Below are positions 8,929 to 18,061 of a stretch of 64,000 bases of DNA, piece after piece. The first letter of the stretch is position 1; each line of letters begins with the position of its first letter. The stretch is taken from NCBI GenBank assembly GCA_905182545.1, contig CAJJBY010000001.1, positions 124,001-188,000 of the forward strand, written 5' to 3'. The position numbers were made by a program, and so were the translations under genes. The notes beneath the pieces are model-generated. The model did not search any database. It had not been told where the DNA came from and saw only the letters and a program-made list of their open reading frames with translations. Source of the DNA: an uncultured Candidatus Puniceispirillum sp. (GTDB lineage: Bacteria; Pseudomonadota; Alphaproteobacteria; Puniceispirillales; Puniceispirillaceae).

Positions 8929-9933
8929 ATGACTTCAATTCAAAAAAATACATTTTCTTCATTGATTCAATTTTTTGGGCTAAGTAGCGCATTCCTAGCA
9001 ATAGTTTTTGTAATCAATAATTTTATTATATTTAATTTTGGAGCGGCTGGGTTTCTACATACCCTGAATCTCGGTAGTTTTTCTGGTGTGAAGATCCCAA
9101 AAACTGGTTTCAGTGATCAAGCTGTCATCTTTGGCGTTATCCAAACTTTAATTATTTTTGGCACAATTGGTTACTCAGCCTATCGGGCCTTTAGTGCTAG
9201 CAACCTTCGCAATGACGCGGACATTTTAGGATGGATATCTGCATATATTATCCGCGTAGCTTTTTGGGCAGTTTTGATTGTAGGCCTTACTGATGCGATA
9301 CTATCATTCTTGCGGGTTGAAGGATTTCATAAGGTTTTGTTTGGTGACGGCGCTGGTGCAGCGATCGCTTTGCCAAGTGCGCGAGGATTATACATTCACG
9401 TTCCACTTATGATCGTGTCAGCACTCATTGCACTACGTGATAAATCTGTTTCGCTTGTTTGGCTGACGCTTTTAGTTGTCATTGCAGAGTTTTTGATTGT
9501 AATTGCGCGCTTTATTTATGGGTATGAACAAACCTTTATGGGAGACTTAGTGAGGTTCTGGTACGCGGCACTTTTCTTATTTGCCTCAGCCTATACCTTG
9601 AAAGAAGATGGTCACGTGCGCGTAGACGTTTTTTATGCTGGCTTGCGGAGAAAAACTAAGTCAGTTCTGAATATAATTGGCATAATTTTTTTTGGCTTAC
9701 CATTGTGCTGGCTTATTTTAGCACGCGGAATGTGGGGAAAGTCGAGCCTCATCAATAGTCCGATGTTGAATTTTGAAACCTCGATGAGCGGTTTTGGTAT
9801 GTACGTTAAGTACTTAATGGCCGCTTTTTTAATAATTTTTGCTCTCAGTATGATTTTTCAGTTCACCGCCTACTTGATGAATTCAATGGCAGATATTGAA
9901 GAAAAAGTTATTGATGAAGAGGTCAATACCTGA
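8929..9933 (+). CDS. TRAP transporter small permease, enlarged DctQ-type
   Basis: The membrane subunit that partners the large TRAP permease. I start it at the ATG at 8929 (334 aa), downstream of the hairpin, rather than at the longest frame, which would run through the terminator. It has about 8 hydrophobic segments, whereas classical DctQ is ~160 aa with four. The DctQ signature is in the second half (FWYAALFLFASAYTLKEDGH followed by VRVDVFYAGL). The first half is an extra hydrophobic domain found in the enlarged version of the family. Its stop overlaps the ATG of the large permease by one base (TGATGG), so the two are translationally coupled. Confidence 0.85.
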   Translation: MTSIQKNTFSSLIQFFGLSSAFLAIVFVINNFIIFNFGAAGFLHTLNLGSFSGVKIPKTGFSDQAVIFGVIQTLIIFGTIGYSAYRAFSASNLRNDADILGWISAYIIRVAFWAVLIVGLTDAILSFLRVEGFHKVLFGDGAGAAIALPSARGLYIHVPLMIVSALIALRDKSVSLVWLTLLVVIAEFLIVIARFIYGYEQTFMGDLVRFWYAALFLFASAYTLKEDGHVRVDVFYAGLRRKTKSVLNIIGIIFFGLPLCWLILARGMWGKSSLINSPMLNFETSMSGFGMYVKYLMAAFLIIFALSMIFQFTAYLMNSMADIEEKVIDEEVNT

Positions 9934-12584
9934 TGGAATTGGTTTTTCTAGCACTCCTGTTTGTTTTGATGATGTATGCGCTTGGTTCAGGCTTTCCAGT
10001 CGCCTTTGCCTTGCCTGGTGCAGCTATCGTTACCATTGTTCTCGCCGGCATGACCGGTCATCTAATTGAAGGTGATAGTGGAGCTTATTTTATCCAAGAT
10101 GGTCCCATTGAATGGTTAACTGCAGGCGTTACAAATTTTCGTGGCATTTATTGGGAGGTTGAGAGAGACACACTAATCGCTATTCCTTTGTTTATTTTTA
10201 TGGGAATTATGTTGCAGCGCTCAAAAATTGCTGAAGATCTTTTGGTAACAATGGCGCAACTTTTTGGCCCTATTCCGGGTGGTTTGGGTATTTCTGTCGT
10301 ATTTGTTGGTGGGTTATTAGCAGCCACTACAGGCATTGTTGGCGCAACGGTAGTAGCGATGGGTTTAATTTCGCTTCCCGCTATGCTGCGTAATAATTAT
10401 TCAAAGCCTCTTGCAACTGGGGCAATTTGTGCGTCGGGAACACTTGGACAAATTATTCCTCCATCTATCGTTTTAATTATCCTAGCAGACCAACTTGCAA
10501 GCGCCGCAGACCAAGCAGCAACAGCGCGAAAAGCACTATATAAGCAAGCCACTGGGCAATTCAGTATGCCATCCGAACTAAATATCATTTCCACGAGTGC
10601 GGGCGATATGTTCCTCGGCGCATTTTTGCCGGGCATTCTCCTTGTCGGTCTCTACATGGCATACATTTTAGTTGCAGCGCTTATTCGTCCGTCTATCGCA
10701 CCGGTTGTTCCATACGAGGGTAAGCTGCTTGAGCGATCATTCTTGTTTAAAGTTGCCTTAGCATTAGTTCCGCCACTATTGCTTATTTTTCTTGTTCTTG
10801 GCTCAATTATTGCTGGAATTGCAACCGTCAATCAAGCTGGCGCTATTGGCGCTATTGGCGCTATGTTGATGGCTGGCTATAAGTTACGAGAAGGAACAAA
10901 ATCTGCCTTTTATCCAGCTATCTTAACAATTGCATCACTCTTATTGATTTGGGGAATATCATCTAACTACAACCTCAGCGTTAAGACTATAACTGAAACG
11001 TCGGACAGGATTGCTCTATTCTTCGTAACAATTGCAGTGATTGGTCTGCTTGCTGGAATTTCATGGAGTGGCTGGCGAGCATTTTCAGTAGAGAACACGC
11101 TTCGAGATGTTATGGCTGAGACAGCAAAAACAACATCGCTGGTGTTTATAATCCTCCTTGGTGCAGCCATGTTAACGGCCGCCTTTCGTGGCTTTGGCGG
11201 CGAAGAGGTTGTGAAGCATTTTTTATCTAGTTTGCCCGGAGGTTTTTGGTCTCAGTTCATCGTCGTGATGTTGGTTATTTTCGTGCTTGGATTCTTTCTC
11301 GACTTTATTGAAATTGCAGTTGTGGTCGTTCCAATTGTCGCTCCAATTTTGTTGGCTGATCCATCCGCAAACGTGACTGCAGTTTGGCTTGGCGTTATGA
11401 TTGGCCTAAATATCCAAACATCGTTCCTAACGCCGCCTTTTGGTTTTGCTCTATTCTACCTTCGTGGTGTAGCCAGCAGAGCTGTGAAAACAATTGATAT
11501 GTACAAGGGCGTCGTCCCTTTCATTGGGCTCCAACTGATTGGTTTGGCAATTGTTGGCTTTAACCCAAGTTTGGTCAATTACCTGCCAACAAAAACCTTT
11601 CTGTCTAGTGAGACCGCACCGCCACCCAAAAACCCTCGCCTTCAAATGTGTTTAGAAAATTACTTGTTCAATTTCTATGACACTAACCAGGCTGGATTTA
11701 ATAGTCAGCTAGCACTTGTAAACAATCTCGACTATTCGTCTATGCCCAAATCAATGCAAAAAAGTTTAGAAAAGAACTTGAGAACAGCAGACAGTATTTT
11801 TGAGCTGAAAGATGAAATTAAATCTGCCAAAGCAGAAATGGCTGCTGCATCGATAGCGTATAAGCCAATTCACACAAAAGTTCGTTCTATAGAGCGAATG
11901 ATCCGACAGGATGAAAAGCAGATTAAATCTCTAAAACTTGAAATGCGTGCTATCGATGATCCAGCCAAAAAGGCTGCTATAAAAGAAGAAATTGTTGCAT
12001 TCCAGAGAGAAATTATTGAACAGAAATCGTTGATTCCAAAAACATGGAAACAGACAAATAAAGATTTTAAATTGATCACAACAAGGCTCAATAAAGCTAG
12101 GATGCAGTTTAGACGCAAATCTGATCAGGCCTATTCTGAAGTGCGCATGATTATTAATGCAGTTGAAGCGGTGCCAAAACTATCTCAGATCAGTGACCAA
12201 CTTCGCACCGTCAGAAGGCAAATTCAAAACAATCTCTTAGATCTGGCTCTTCGTGATGTTAAAACTATCCAAAGTGAATTATCCAAAGTCCCTGGAGCAA
12301 ACGACGCGGTCAGTTTATTATCAAAAGCTCGCCGGTCAATTGATAGTAAAAAACCTAATTCAAAAAAAGCTCTATCATTCATTGATGATATCTTAGTTGC
12401 AGTAAGAGACGAGACTGAGTGGCGCGAAATCATGTTAACTGGCCCTTATACTGAACTAGTGGCATTTGAGCGCTACGCCAAAAACAATCTAGGCTTGCGG
12501 GAACAAGACCGTTTGACAGAAGAGCAGGTAGATATGATCATTCCATGCTTAGCTAGCCATCGGGATATTTCATTACATTTTTAA
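9933..12584 (+). CDS. TRAP transporter large permease (DctM) with long C-terminal coiled-coil extension
   Basis: An 883-residue protein. Residues ~1-545 form the DctM transport subunit with many membrane helices. Hallmarks are PLFIFMGIMLQRS, GATVVAMGLISLPAML, the GTLGQIIPPSIVLIILADQL substrate/Na+ region and the second hairpin region IQTSFLTPPFGFALFYLRG. Classical DctM is ~425 aa; part of the extra length is an insertion around residues 330-385. From ~550 to 883 comes a hydrophilic, mostly helical tail rich in Lys and Glu (KIKSAKAEMAAA-like stretches, heptads around 610-710), which DctM proteins normally lack. The tail is in frame with no break, so it is not a sequencing fusion. Its role is unknown. 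Confidence 0.87.
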   Translation: MELVFLALLFVLMMYALGSGFPVAFALPGAAIVTIVLAGMTGHLIEGDSGAYFIQDGPIEWLTAGVTNFRGIYWEVERDTLIAIPLFIFMGIMLQRSKIAEDLLVTMAQLFGPIPGGLGISVVFVGGLLAATTGIVGATVVAMGLISLPAMLRNNYSKPLATGAICASGTLGQIIPPSIVLIILADQLASAADQAATARKALYKQATGQFSMPSELNIISTSAGDMFLGAFLPGILLVGLYMAYILVAALIRPSIAPVVPYEGKLLERSFLFKVALALVPPLLLIFLVLGSIIAGIATVNQAGAIGAIGAMLMAGYKLREGTKSAFYPAILTIASLLLIWGISSNYNLSVKTITETSDRIALFFVTIAVIGLLAGISWSGWRAFSVENTLRDVMAETAKTTSLVFIILLGAAMLTAAFRGFGGEEVVKHFLSSLPGGFWSQFIVVMLVIFVLGFFLDFIEIAVVVVPIVAPILLADPSANVTAVWLGVMIGLNIQTSFLTPPFGFALFYLRGVASRAVKTIDMYKGVVPFIGLQLIGLAIVGFNPSLVNYLPTKTFLSSETAPPPKNPRLQMCLENYLFNFYDTNQAGFNSQLALVNNLDYSSMPKSMQKSLEKNLRTADSIFELKDEIKSAKAEMAAASIAYKPIHTKVRSIERMIRQDEKQIKSLKLEMRAIDDPAKKAAIKEEIVAFQREIIEQKSLIPKTWKQTNKDFKLITTRLNKARMQFRRKSDQAYSEVRMIINAVEAVPKLSQISDQLRTVRRQIQNNLLDLALRDVKTIQSELSKVPGANDAVSLLSKARRSIDSKKPNSKKALSFIDDILVAVRDETEWREIMLTGPYTELVAFERYAKNNLGLREQDRLTEEQVDMIIPCLASHRDISLHF

Positions 12585-12627
12585 AAATTTAGGTTGTTCT
12601 ACAAAATAGCAAATTGACGGTAGATGT

Positions 12628-13746
12628 ATGAAAAAAAGTAGCATTAACACACAAGACGTTCTTTCAATGCGCGGGGCTGGCTACTACTCAGAACGAACAG
12701 CTGGAGCGCGTAATGTTATAAATGAAGCCGGTGATATGATTTTTGCAGCGTTAGTTGACCTGCCTGACTCAACTGCTTTAAAAATTGCAGATTATGGTGC
12801 CGCTGATGGTGGTACTAGCCAGCAAATGTGGAACACTGTTATCAGAAGCCTACGTGAAGCCGGCGACATGCGTCAGATCGAGATGATATATACCGACCTT
12901 GCAAGTAATGATTTTTCTACTTTATTTCGAATGATGCAGGGAATGCAAGGGGACCCCACGCACGCCTATCAAAATCATTTTGAAAATGTTTTTGTGCATG
13001 GATGTGGTACCGGATTCCACAAACAGCTTATGACTAGCGAATCACTCCATCTAGGTTTTAGCGCAACGGCAATGCATTATGTTTCTGTCAAACCTATGGA
13101 AATTTCTAATCATGTTCATGCCGTATGCGCCGACGTTGGTTCAAAGACAGCTTTCGCCGAACAAGCGGCAGTAGATTGGCAGAATATTTTGTTAGCGCGA
13201 GCAGCGGAACTGGTTCCAGGTGGAAGGTTCATCTGCCTTAATTTTGGCATTGATGCAGAGGGACGCTACCTTGGCAATACAGGCGGCAAACATATGTTTG
13301 AGCATTTTCATAAATATTGGAAAGCGCTTCATGACAAAAGCAGAATCACAAAGGACGAATATGAGCGAGCAACCTTTGTTCAATATTATCGAACAATGGA
13401 AGAGTTTTGTGCCCCTTTTGCCGACCCTGATAGTCGTGTTAGCCGTGCCGGGTTAACACTAAAAGCGAATTACACTAAACTAACCAAATGCCCATATTCT
13501 GCAGCATTTCTAGATGCTAGTGGAGGAATGTCAAATAGGGAATATGCTGAAAGTCTTATTCCTACCATGCGATCATGGTCAGAAACTGTGTTCAAGACAG
13601 CCCTTACCGGACGTGAAGCTTCTGAGATCAACAAGATTATTGATGAATTTTATCAAGCCTATTTGGACGAAGTAACGGCAAATCCAGAGGGGCATGCAAT
13701 GGATTATGTCCATATCATTCTTGATATAGAAAAGACTGTCAGTTAA
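12628..13746 (+). CDS. SABATH-type SAM-dependent carboxyl methyltransferase homologue
   Basis: A 372-residue soluble methyltransferase with the order of motifs known from plant SABATH enzymes, which methylate carboxyl groups of small acids. The SAM-binding ADYGAADG is at 54-61, the characteristic YTDLASNDFSTLF at 88-100 (plant forms have a similar NDLPxNDFNxLF), SATAMHYVS at 145-153 (plant S-x-xxLxWLS) and RAAELVPGGRF at 191-201. The usual small C-terminal cap also appears to be present. It follows the TRAP permease by 43 bases on the same strand, so it probably belongs to that operon and may act on the imported acid. Bacterial members are uncommon and largely uncharacterised. The substrate is not inferable. 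Confidence 0.8.
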   Translation: MKKSSINTQDVLSMRGAGYYSERTAGARNVINEAGDMIFAALVDLPDSTALKIADYGAADGGTSQQMWNTVIRSLREAGDMRQIEMIYTDLASNDFSTLFRMMQGMQGDPTHAYQNHFENVFVHGCGTGFHKQLMTSESLHLGFSATAMHYVSVKPMEISNHVHAVCADVGSKTAFAEQAAVDWQNILLARAAELVPGGRFICLNFGIDAEGRYLGNTGGKHMFEHFHKYWKALHDKSRITKDEYERATFVQYYRTMEEFCAPFADPDSRVSRAGLTLKANYTKLTKCPYSAAFLDASGGMSNREYAESLIPTMRSWSETVFKTALTGREASEINKIIDEFYQAYLDEVTANPEGHAMDYVHIILDIEKTVS

Positions 13747-13793
13747 TTACAAATAATAATCTACTTAACATTTAGCTATTTGTATTTTGACCC

Positions 13794-15389
13794 CTAATAG
13801 CCGATTGCGCATCCGTCTTTGCGGGGATCAGACCCAGCGTGAAGCAGGTTGGTATCCCAATCAATAAAAATTGCCTGCGACCCACCAATCGGCTTTTCGG
13901 CTGGTTGGATATTATGGCCAAGGGCGCGAAGCCCATCACGCAATTCGTCACTGATGGGCTCTTCAACCTCGACAACATCGCTAAAGGGATCGGGCATAAA
14001 GCGTGGCATATCCTGCGCCTCTTGAATATCCATTCCATAATCGAAAAGACGGGTCAAAAACTGCATATGGCCAAAGGCCTGATATTCACCACCCATCACG
14101 CCAAATGGCATAACCGTTTTACCATCTTTGGTGGCCATACCCGGAATGATCGTATGAAGCGGGCGTTTGCCAGGTTCGATACAATTTGGATGGCCAGGCT
14201 TTACAACAAATCCCTGTCCGCGATTTTGCAGAATAATGCCTGATTTTGGCGCAACATATCCGGCGCCAAAATTATGAAACACTGTATTGATCAGGCTACA
14301 GGCATTGCGATCCTTATCGACCACTGAGATGTAAACTGTGCTTTTATGGCGCGGCAGGGTGGTTTCTGGCAAATCTTCAAGCGCCTTTTGCGGATTGATC
14401 TGCGCCCGAATGGCCGCAGCATGGTCAGCACTCAAAAGATCATCAACCGGAACATCACAAAAAGCTGGATCAGCAAGATAGAGCGACCGATCGCGATAGG
14501 CGAGACGACCAGCTTCGATTTCGTGATGCATGCGTTCAAGTGAAATCGGGTGATCACCAAATTTATCAACACCCGACATGATGTTCAGCAATAACAGCGC
14601 AATTACGCCCTGTCCATTTGGCGGGCATTCCCAGATATCATAGCCTCTGAAATTGGTTTTGATCGGCGTCACATATTCAGCAATAGCCGCATCGAAATCA
14701 GCCGCCGAATGCAGCCCACCCAAAGATTGCAATTTGCCAAGAATATCATCAGCAACCCAGCCCTTATAAAATCCGTCACGACCATGTTTGGCAATTTCTT
14801 CCATTGCCTTGGCCAGATTCGGATTGGAAAACCGGTCACCCATTTTGTAGTTTTCGCCGTCACGAAGATACAGCGCACTGGTATCAGCATCACCTTTGAT
14901 CAAATTGGCGCTGGCTTTAAAATCGGCAGCAACACGCGGGCCAATGGCAAAGCCATCACGCGCATATTTAATCGCTGGCTGCAATAAATCACCAAGCGGG
15001 CGCGACCCGTAATCACGGTTCAATTGCACCCAAGCATCAACCGCGGTTGGCACGGTAACCGCATGCGGCGATTGCTGCGGAATTTCATGAATGCCCTGTT
15101 CGATCAGCCATTCGGCGCTAAGCCCCATTGGCGCGCGGCCAGATCCGTTCAGCGCAATTACCTTGTCACTTCCACCTTCAGAATAAAGGCAAAAACAATC
15201 GCCGCCAATGCCAGTTGATTCAGGCTCGACAACCGCCTGAACAGCACAAGCAGAAAGAGCCGCATCCATCGCATTGCCGCCATTTTGCAGAATATTCACT
15301 GCGGCTTGTGTTGACAGGGGATGAGATGTGCTTGCCATGCCTTCAGGGGCAAGAACCGGCGACCGACCCGGACGCTGTAAACTACGCAT
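13794..15389 (-). CDS. Gamma-glutamyltransferase-family Ntn hydrolase, cytosolic type
   Basis: An autoprocessing Ntn hydrolase of the GGT superfamily, 531 aa. The N-terminal part shows GMASTSHPLSTQAAVNIL and NILQNGGNAMDAALSACAVQ, the GGT opening. The cleavage site and nucleophile are at STVYISVVDKD, with Thr351 aligning to the catalytic Thr of TTHYSVVD in E. coli GGT. The glycine-rich GVMGGEYQAFGHMQFLTRLF and a C-terminal GCAIGY end are also present. No signal peptide is visible, unlike periplasmic GGT, so it probably works in the cytosol. Related cytosolic members include oxamate amidohydrolase (HpxW) and acylases, so the true substrate could be an amide other than glutathione. It is convergent with the methyltransferase gene. 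Confidence 0.88.
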   Translation of the reverse strand: MRSLQRPGRSPVLAPEGMASTSHPLSTQAAVNILQNGGNAMDAALSACAVQAVVEPESTGIGGDCFCLYSEGGSDKVIALNGSGRAPMGLSAEWLIEQGIHEIPQQSPHAVTVPTAVDAWVQLNRDYGSRPLGDLLQPAIKYARDGFAIGPRVAADFKASANLIKGDADTSALYLRDGENYKMGDRFSNPNLAKAMEEIAKHGRDGFYKGWVADDILGKLQSLGGLHSAADFDAAIAEYVTPIKTNFRGYDIWECPPNGQGVIALLLLNIMSGVDKFGDHPISLERMHHEIEAGRLAYRDRSLYLADPAFCDVPVDDLLSADHAAAIRAQINPQKALEDLPETTLPRHKSTVYISVVDKDRNACSLINTVFHNFGAGYVAPKSGIILQNRGQGFVVKPGHPNCIEPGKRPLHTIIPGMATKDGKTVMPFGVMGGEYQAFGHMQFLTRLFDYGMDIQEAQDMPRFMPDPFSDVVEVEEPISDELRDGLRALGHNIQPAEKPIGGSQAIFIDWDTNLLHAGSDPRKDGCAIGY

Positions 15390-15516
15390 AAGGAAACCTT
15401 TACATTAAAACCTTAAAAACGACTTGAGTTCAGAGTAATACATTACCTAATCTTATTTGAGCAATGAAATATCGCTATTTATAAAAGTGGCGCAAGCTGA
15501 TGGTATGGGGAAAGAT

Positions 15517-16413
15517 ATGAAAATTGGGTTCATTGGACTAGGTAATATGGGCGCCCCAATGGTGAGAAGGCTTGTGGCAGCAGGTCACAACGTTACTGGT
15601 TATGATGTAATGGAAAGCGCTATAGCTGCTTTGTCAGACGTGAAAATGAATGTTTCCAATGACATTTTAACGGCTGCCAGCGAACAGGAAGTTGTCATAA
15701 CAATGCTTCCGAACGGTGAGGCGCTTATCAGGGTTGTAGAGGCAATCATTCCTGTTATGCCGGAAGGGTCGTGTTTTATTGATTGCTCAACAGTTGATAT
15801 AAATACTACACGGCGGGTGGCTAAACTGCTCAAAGATGCGGCCATCCATGCGCTTGACGCTCCAGTTTCAGGAGGAGTCGGTGGCGCTGTTGCAGGCACA
15901 CTCACTTTTATGGTTGGTGGCAGTGAAGATAGCTTTGCCATAGGAAACCCGCTTTTCAAAATTATGGGTCAACGTGTAATCCATTGTGGCATTGATGGGG
16001 CGGGACAGGCAGCCAAAATTTGTAATAATATGATCCTTGGTGTAACCATGTTAGCAACCAGTGAAGCTTTTGCTCTTGCTGATGATTTAGCACTCGACAG
16101 ACAAAAGCTTTTCGATGTTGTTAGCACTTCATCAGGAAATAGCTGGTCGATGAGCACCTATTGTCCAGCACCTGGAGTTGGACCAAAAAGTCCATCTGAC
16201 AATAATTACTTGCCTGGTTTTTCAGCATCTTTGATGTTGAAGGATTTGACACTTGCTCAAGAGGCAGCTGCAATCCACGGCACACCAACCAAAACCGGTC
16301 AGCTTGCTTTAGAAATATATCAAGAATTTGTAGAATCAGGTAACGGCGGAACATTCGACTTTTCCGCAATACTCCAAGACCTAACTTTGCGCGTGAAAGA
16401 TAAAAAATACTGA
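15517..16413 (+). CDS. 3-hydroxyisobutyrate dehydrogenase-family NAD(P)-dependent oxidoreductase
   Basis: A beta-hydroxyacid dehydrogenase (3-HIBDH / tartronate-semialdehyde reductase family). The start at 15517 follows GGGGAAAG and puts the Rossmann motif at the very N-terminus (MKIGFIGLGNMGAPMVRRL), giving 298 aa, the normal family length. Other signatures are the substrate motif DAPVSGGVGGAVAGTLTFMVGG, the catalytic-lysine region GQAAKICNNMILG and the C-terminal LMLKDLTLAQEAA. It would oxidise or reduce a 3-hydroxy acid, as in valine or glyoxylate metabolism. It is AT-rich like the neighbouring accessory genes and divergent from the GGT-like gene, with about 130 bases between. Confidence 0.9.
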   Translation: MKIGFIGLGNMGAPMVRRLVAAGHNVTGYDVMESAIAALSDVKMNVSNDILTAASEQEVVITMLPNGEALIRVVEAIIPVMPEGSCFIDCSTVDINTTRRVAKLLKDAAIHALDAPVSGGVGGAVAGTLTFMVGGSEDSFAIGNPLFKIMGQRVIHCGIDGAGQAAKICNNMILGVTMLATSEAFALADDLALDRQKLFDVVSTSSGNSWSMSTYCPAPGVGPKSPSDNNYLPGFSASLMLKDLTLAQEAAAIHGTPTKTGQLALEIYQEFVESGNGGTFDFSAILQDLTLRVKDKKY

Positions 16414-16767
16414 GTTGATTTTGAGAAAGCCCTTCAAGTGGTGGCTTCCCAGTCACCCAATCAGCAGCGGTCTCTGCAATCATCAAAACGCCAGCATTCA
16501 AATTTGCCAATCGCATAGTTGTCATTGTGAAGGCTTCAACAACGCGCAAATTTTGCATTCTGTAAAGCTGCAATTGATCATTGGCCAGCGCACTTGAGCC
16601 CCGTTTCTGGCGCCATCCGACAAGTTGCCATAAGATGACAGACTATAATGCTTCGCTGACGAGCTACATCCCGTAATTTATTGTCACTTTGAACATGAGA
16701 GACATGATAACCCTTACTGTCAAAGTAAGGTGTTAATGGTTTAGTGTTTATAAGTCGGCGGCCCAGT
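16414..16767. other. Intergenic region, no convincing gene
   Basis: About 350 bases between the convergent dehydrogenase and DMT exporter genes. An open frame on the minus strand (16121-16573) reads back into the dehydrogenase gene and has no recognisable domain or ribosome binding site. I see no clear terminator. It may hold the relic of a lost gene. Confidence 0.4.
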
Positions 16768-17649
16768 TTAAGCCTGCCTAGATTGACGTTGTTTTTCAGC
16801 TTTTAAATTTAACAGAATTGCCATGAAAATAACTCCAGCACCCACAAGGATTGGTAATTCAAAGGCCTCACCATATGCCAAAAAACCAATTACACTAATC
16901 AATGGCAAACGCATGAAGTCCAGAGGAATGACAACAATTGCCGGGGCAAGTGCCAATGCATTAGTGATACAAAAATGAGCTGTAAGGCCACCAATTCCCA
17001 CGATCACAATCCAGATGATATTTACACCTTCTGGAAAAGTGACCGTGCCCATAAAAACCGTTGCCAAGAGTCCCATGGCAAGTTGCATTAATGTTAGCCA
17101 AAAAAGAATACAAGTAATGGATTGGTCGCTCGTTAATTTTTTAGTTGCCATCATCGAACCGGCAAAACAGATAGCACAAGCGACAGCTGCGATAATTGCA
17201 AAATCAAACTGGTTAATATCTGGCCTAGCAACAATCAAAACGCCAGCAAAGCCCAAGATAACAGCTAGCACACGTTGTTTGGTCAAAACTTCACCCAAAA
17301 ACAAAGGAGCCAGCAAGGCAACCCAAACTGGAGTGGAAAACTCTAATGCAAAAAGTTGCGAAAATGGAATGGAAGCAACAGCCAAAAACCATAAATTTTG
17401 TCCCGAAAAATGGGCTAAATTTCGGAACAAATGCAGACCAAGGCGGCCCCCCTTTATTTCACCAAGTGTTTTGGCAAAATGACCAATAACTAAGACTATC
17501 AAAAAGCCAATTATGGATCGATACAGCATTATCTCAAAAGTATTCAAGCTGGTTGCAAGTTCACGTCCTGAAACTGCCATAAGGCTGAATGATAACATCG
17601 CCCCAATCATCCAAACGGTTGCCTTCATTGGTTCAGATTTTGTTGTCAT
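16768..17649 (-). CDS. DMT-superfamily EamA transporter
   Basis: A 293-residue membrane protein with ten predicted helices arranged as two EamA repeats. The first begins ATVWMIGAMLSFSLMAVSGR and the second follows DINQFDFAIIAAVACAICFA. Conserved EamA features include the middle motif LFLGEVLTKQRVLAVILGFAGVLIVARP and the second copy FLAYGEAFELPILVGAGVIF. The family mostly exports amino acids, other metabolites or drugs across the inner membrane. It is the first of four EamA genes in this window. A Met eight residues in (MKATVWM) is an alternative start. Confidence 0.88.
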   Translation of the reverse strand: MTTKSEPMKATVWMIGAMLSFSLMAVSGRELATSLNTFEIMLYRSIIGFLIVLVIGHFAKTLGEIKGGRLGLHLFRNLAHFSGQNLWFLAVASIPFSQLFALEFSTPVWVALLAPLFLGEVLTKQRVLAVILGFAGVLIVARPDINQFDFAIIAAVACAICFAGSMMATKKLTSDQSITCILFWLTLMQLAMGLLATVFMGTVTFPEGVNIIWIVIVGIGGLTAHFCITNALALAPAIVVIPLDFMRLPLISVIGFLAYGEAFELPILVGAGVIFMAILLNLKAEKQRQSRQA

Positions 17650-18061
17650 GATTTAATCTTTCAAATCCAGATAAAGGTGGAAAAAAAATAAAAATTTAAC
17701 TGCCAAATTCAGTATTATTTGCGTACATATTTTAGCATATGGTTCAAACAAAGCTTTTCTACTTTAAAAAGTAGAATTGAAACTCAGAGTTAAATTAGTT
17801 TTACTAATCACTTTATAGTTAGCTTAAAATTATGGTTAAATATTTTCTAATGGGTGGAATAAAACTGCGTGATTACCGGGTAAAAGATCAGGGATCAGCC
17901 TGCATGAGTGGAGCCAAAGCAATTGGAGATCCCTGTCCATTGTAGAGGACTACTTTGAACGCGAGCAGAGCATTAACAGCTGAGGCCTCGTCAGTTGCTA
18001 TCCTGTCTCAGCCCACTAAAAATCTGCTAGAGTGTGACTGTTTTTAATTGGACAAAGAAGA
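17650..18061. other. AT-rich intergenic region before the IS3 remnant
   Basis: About 410 bases, AT-rich from 17660 to 17860 and then closer to average. The AT-rich part is a likely promoter region for the DMT exporter on the minus strand. The part from 17870 onwards may be more decayed insertion-sequence DNA leading into the orfA remnant, but I cannot identify coding motifs in it. Confidence 0.4.

Noticed and set aside
13839-15391. Several plus-strand frames opposite the GGT-like gene
   Set aside because: They mirror codon bias of the real gene on the other strand and have no domains.
16121-16573. A 150-residue minus-strand frame after the dehydrogenase gene
   Set aside because: Most of it is antisense to the dehydrogenase, and no domain or ribosome binding site supports it.
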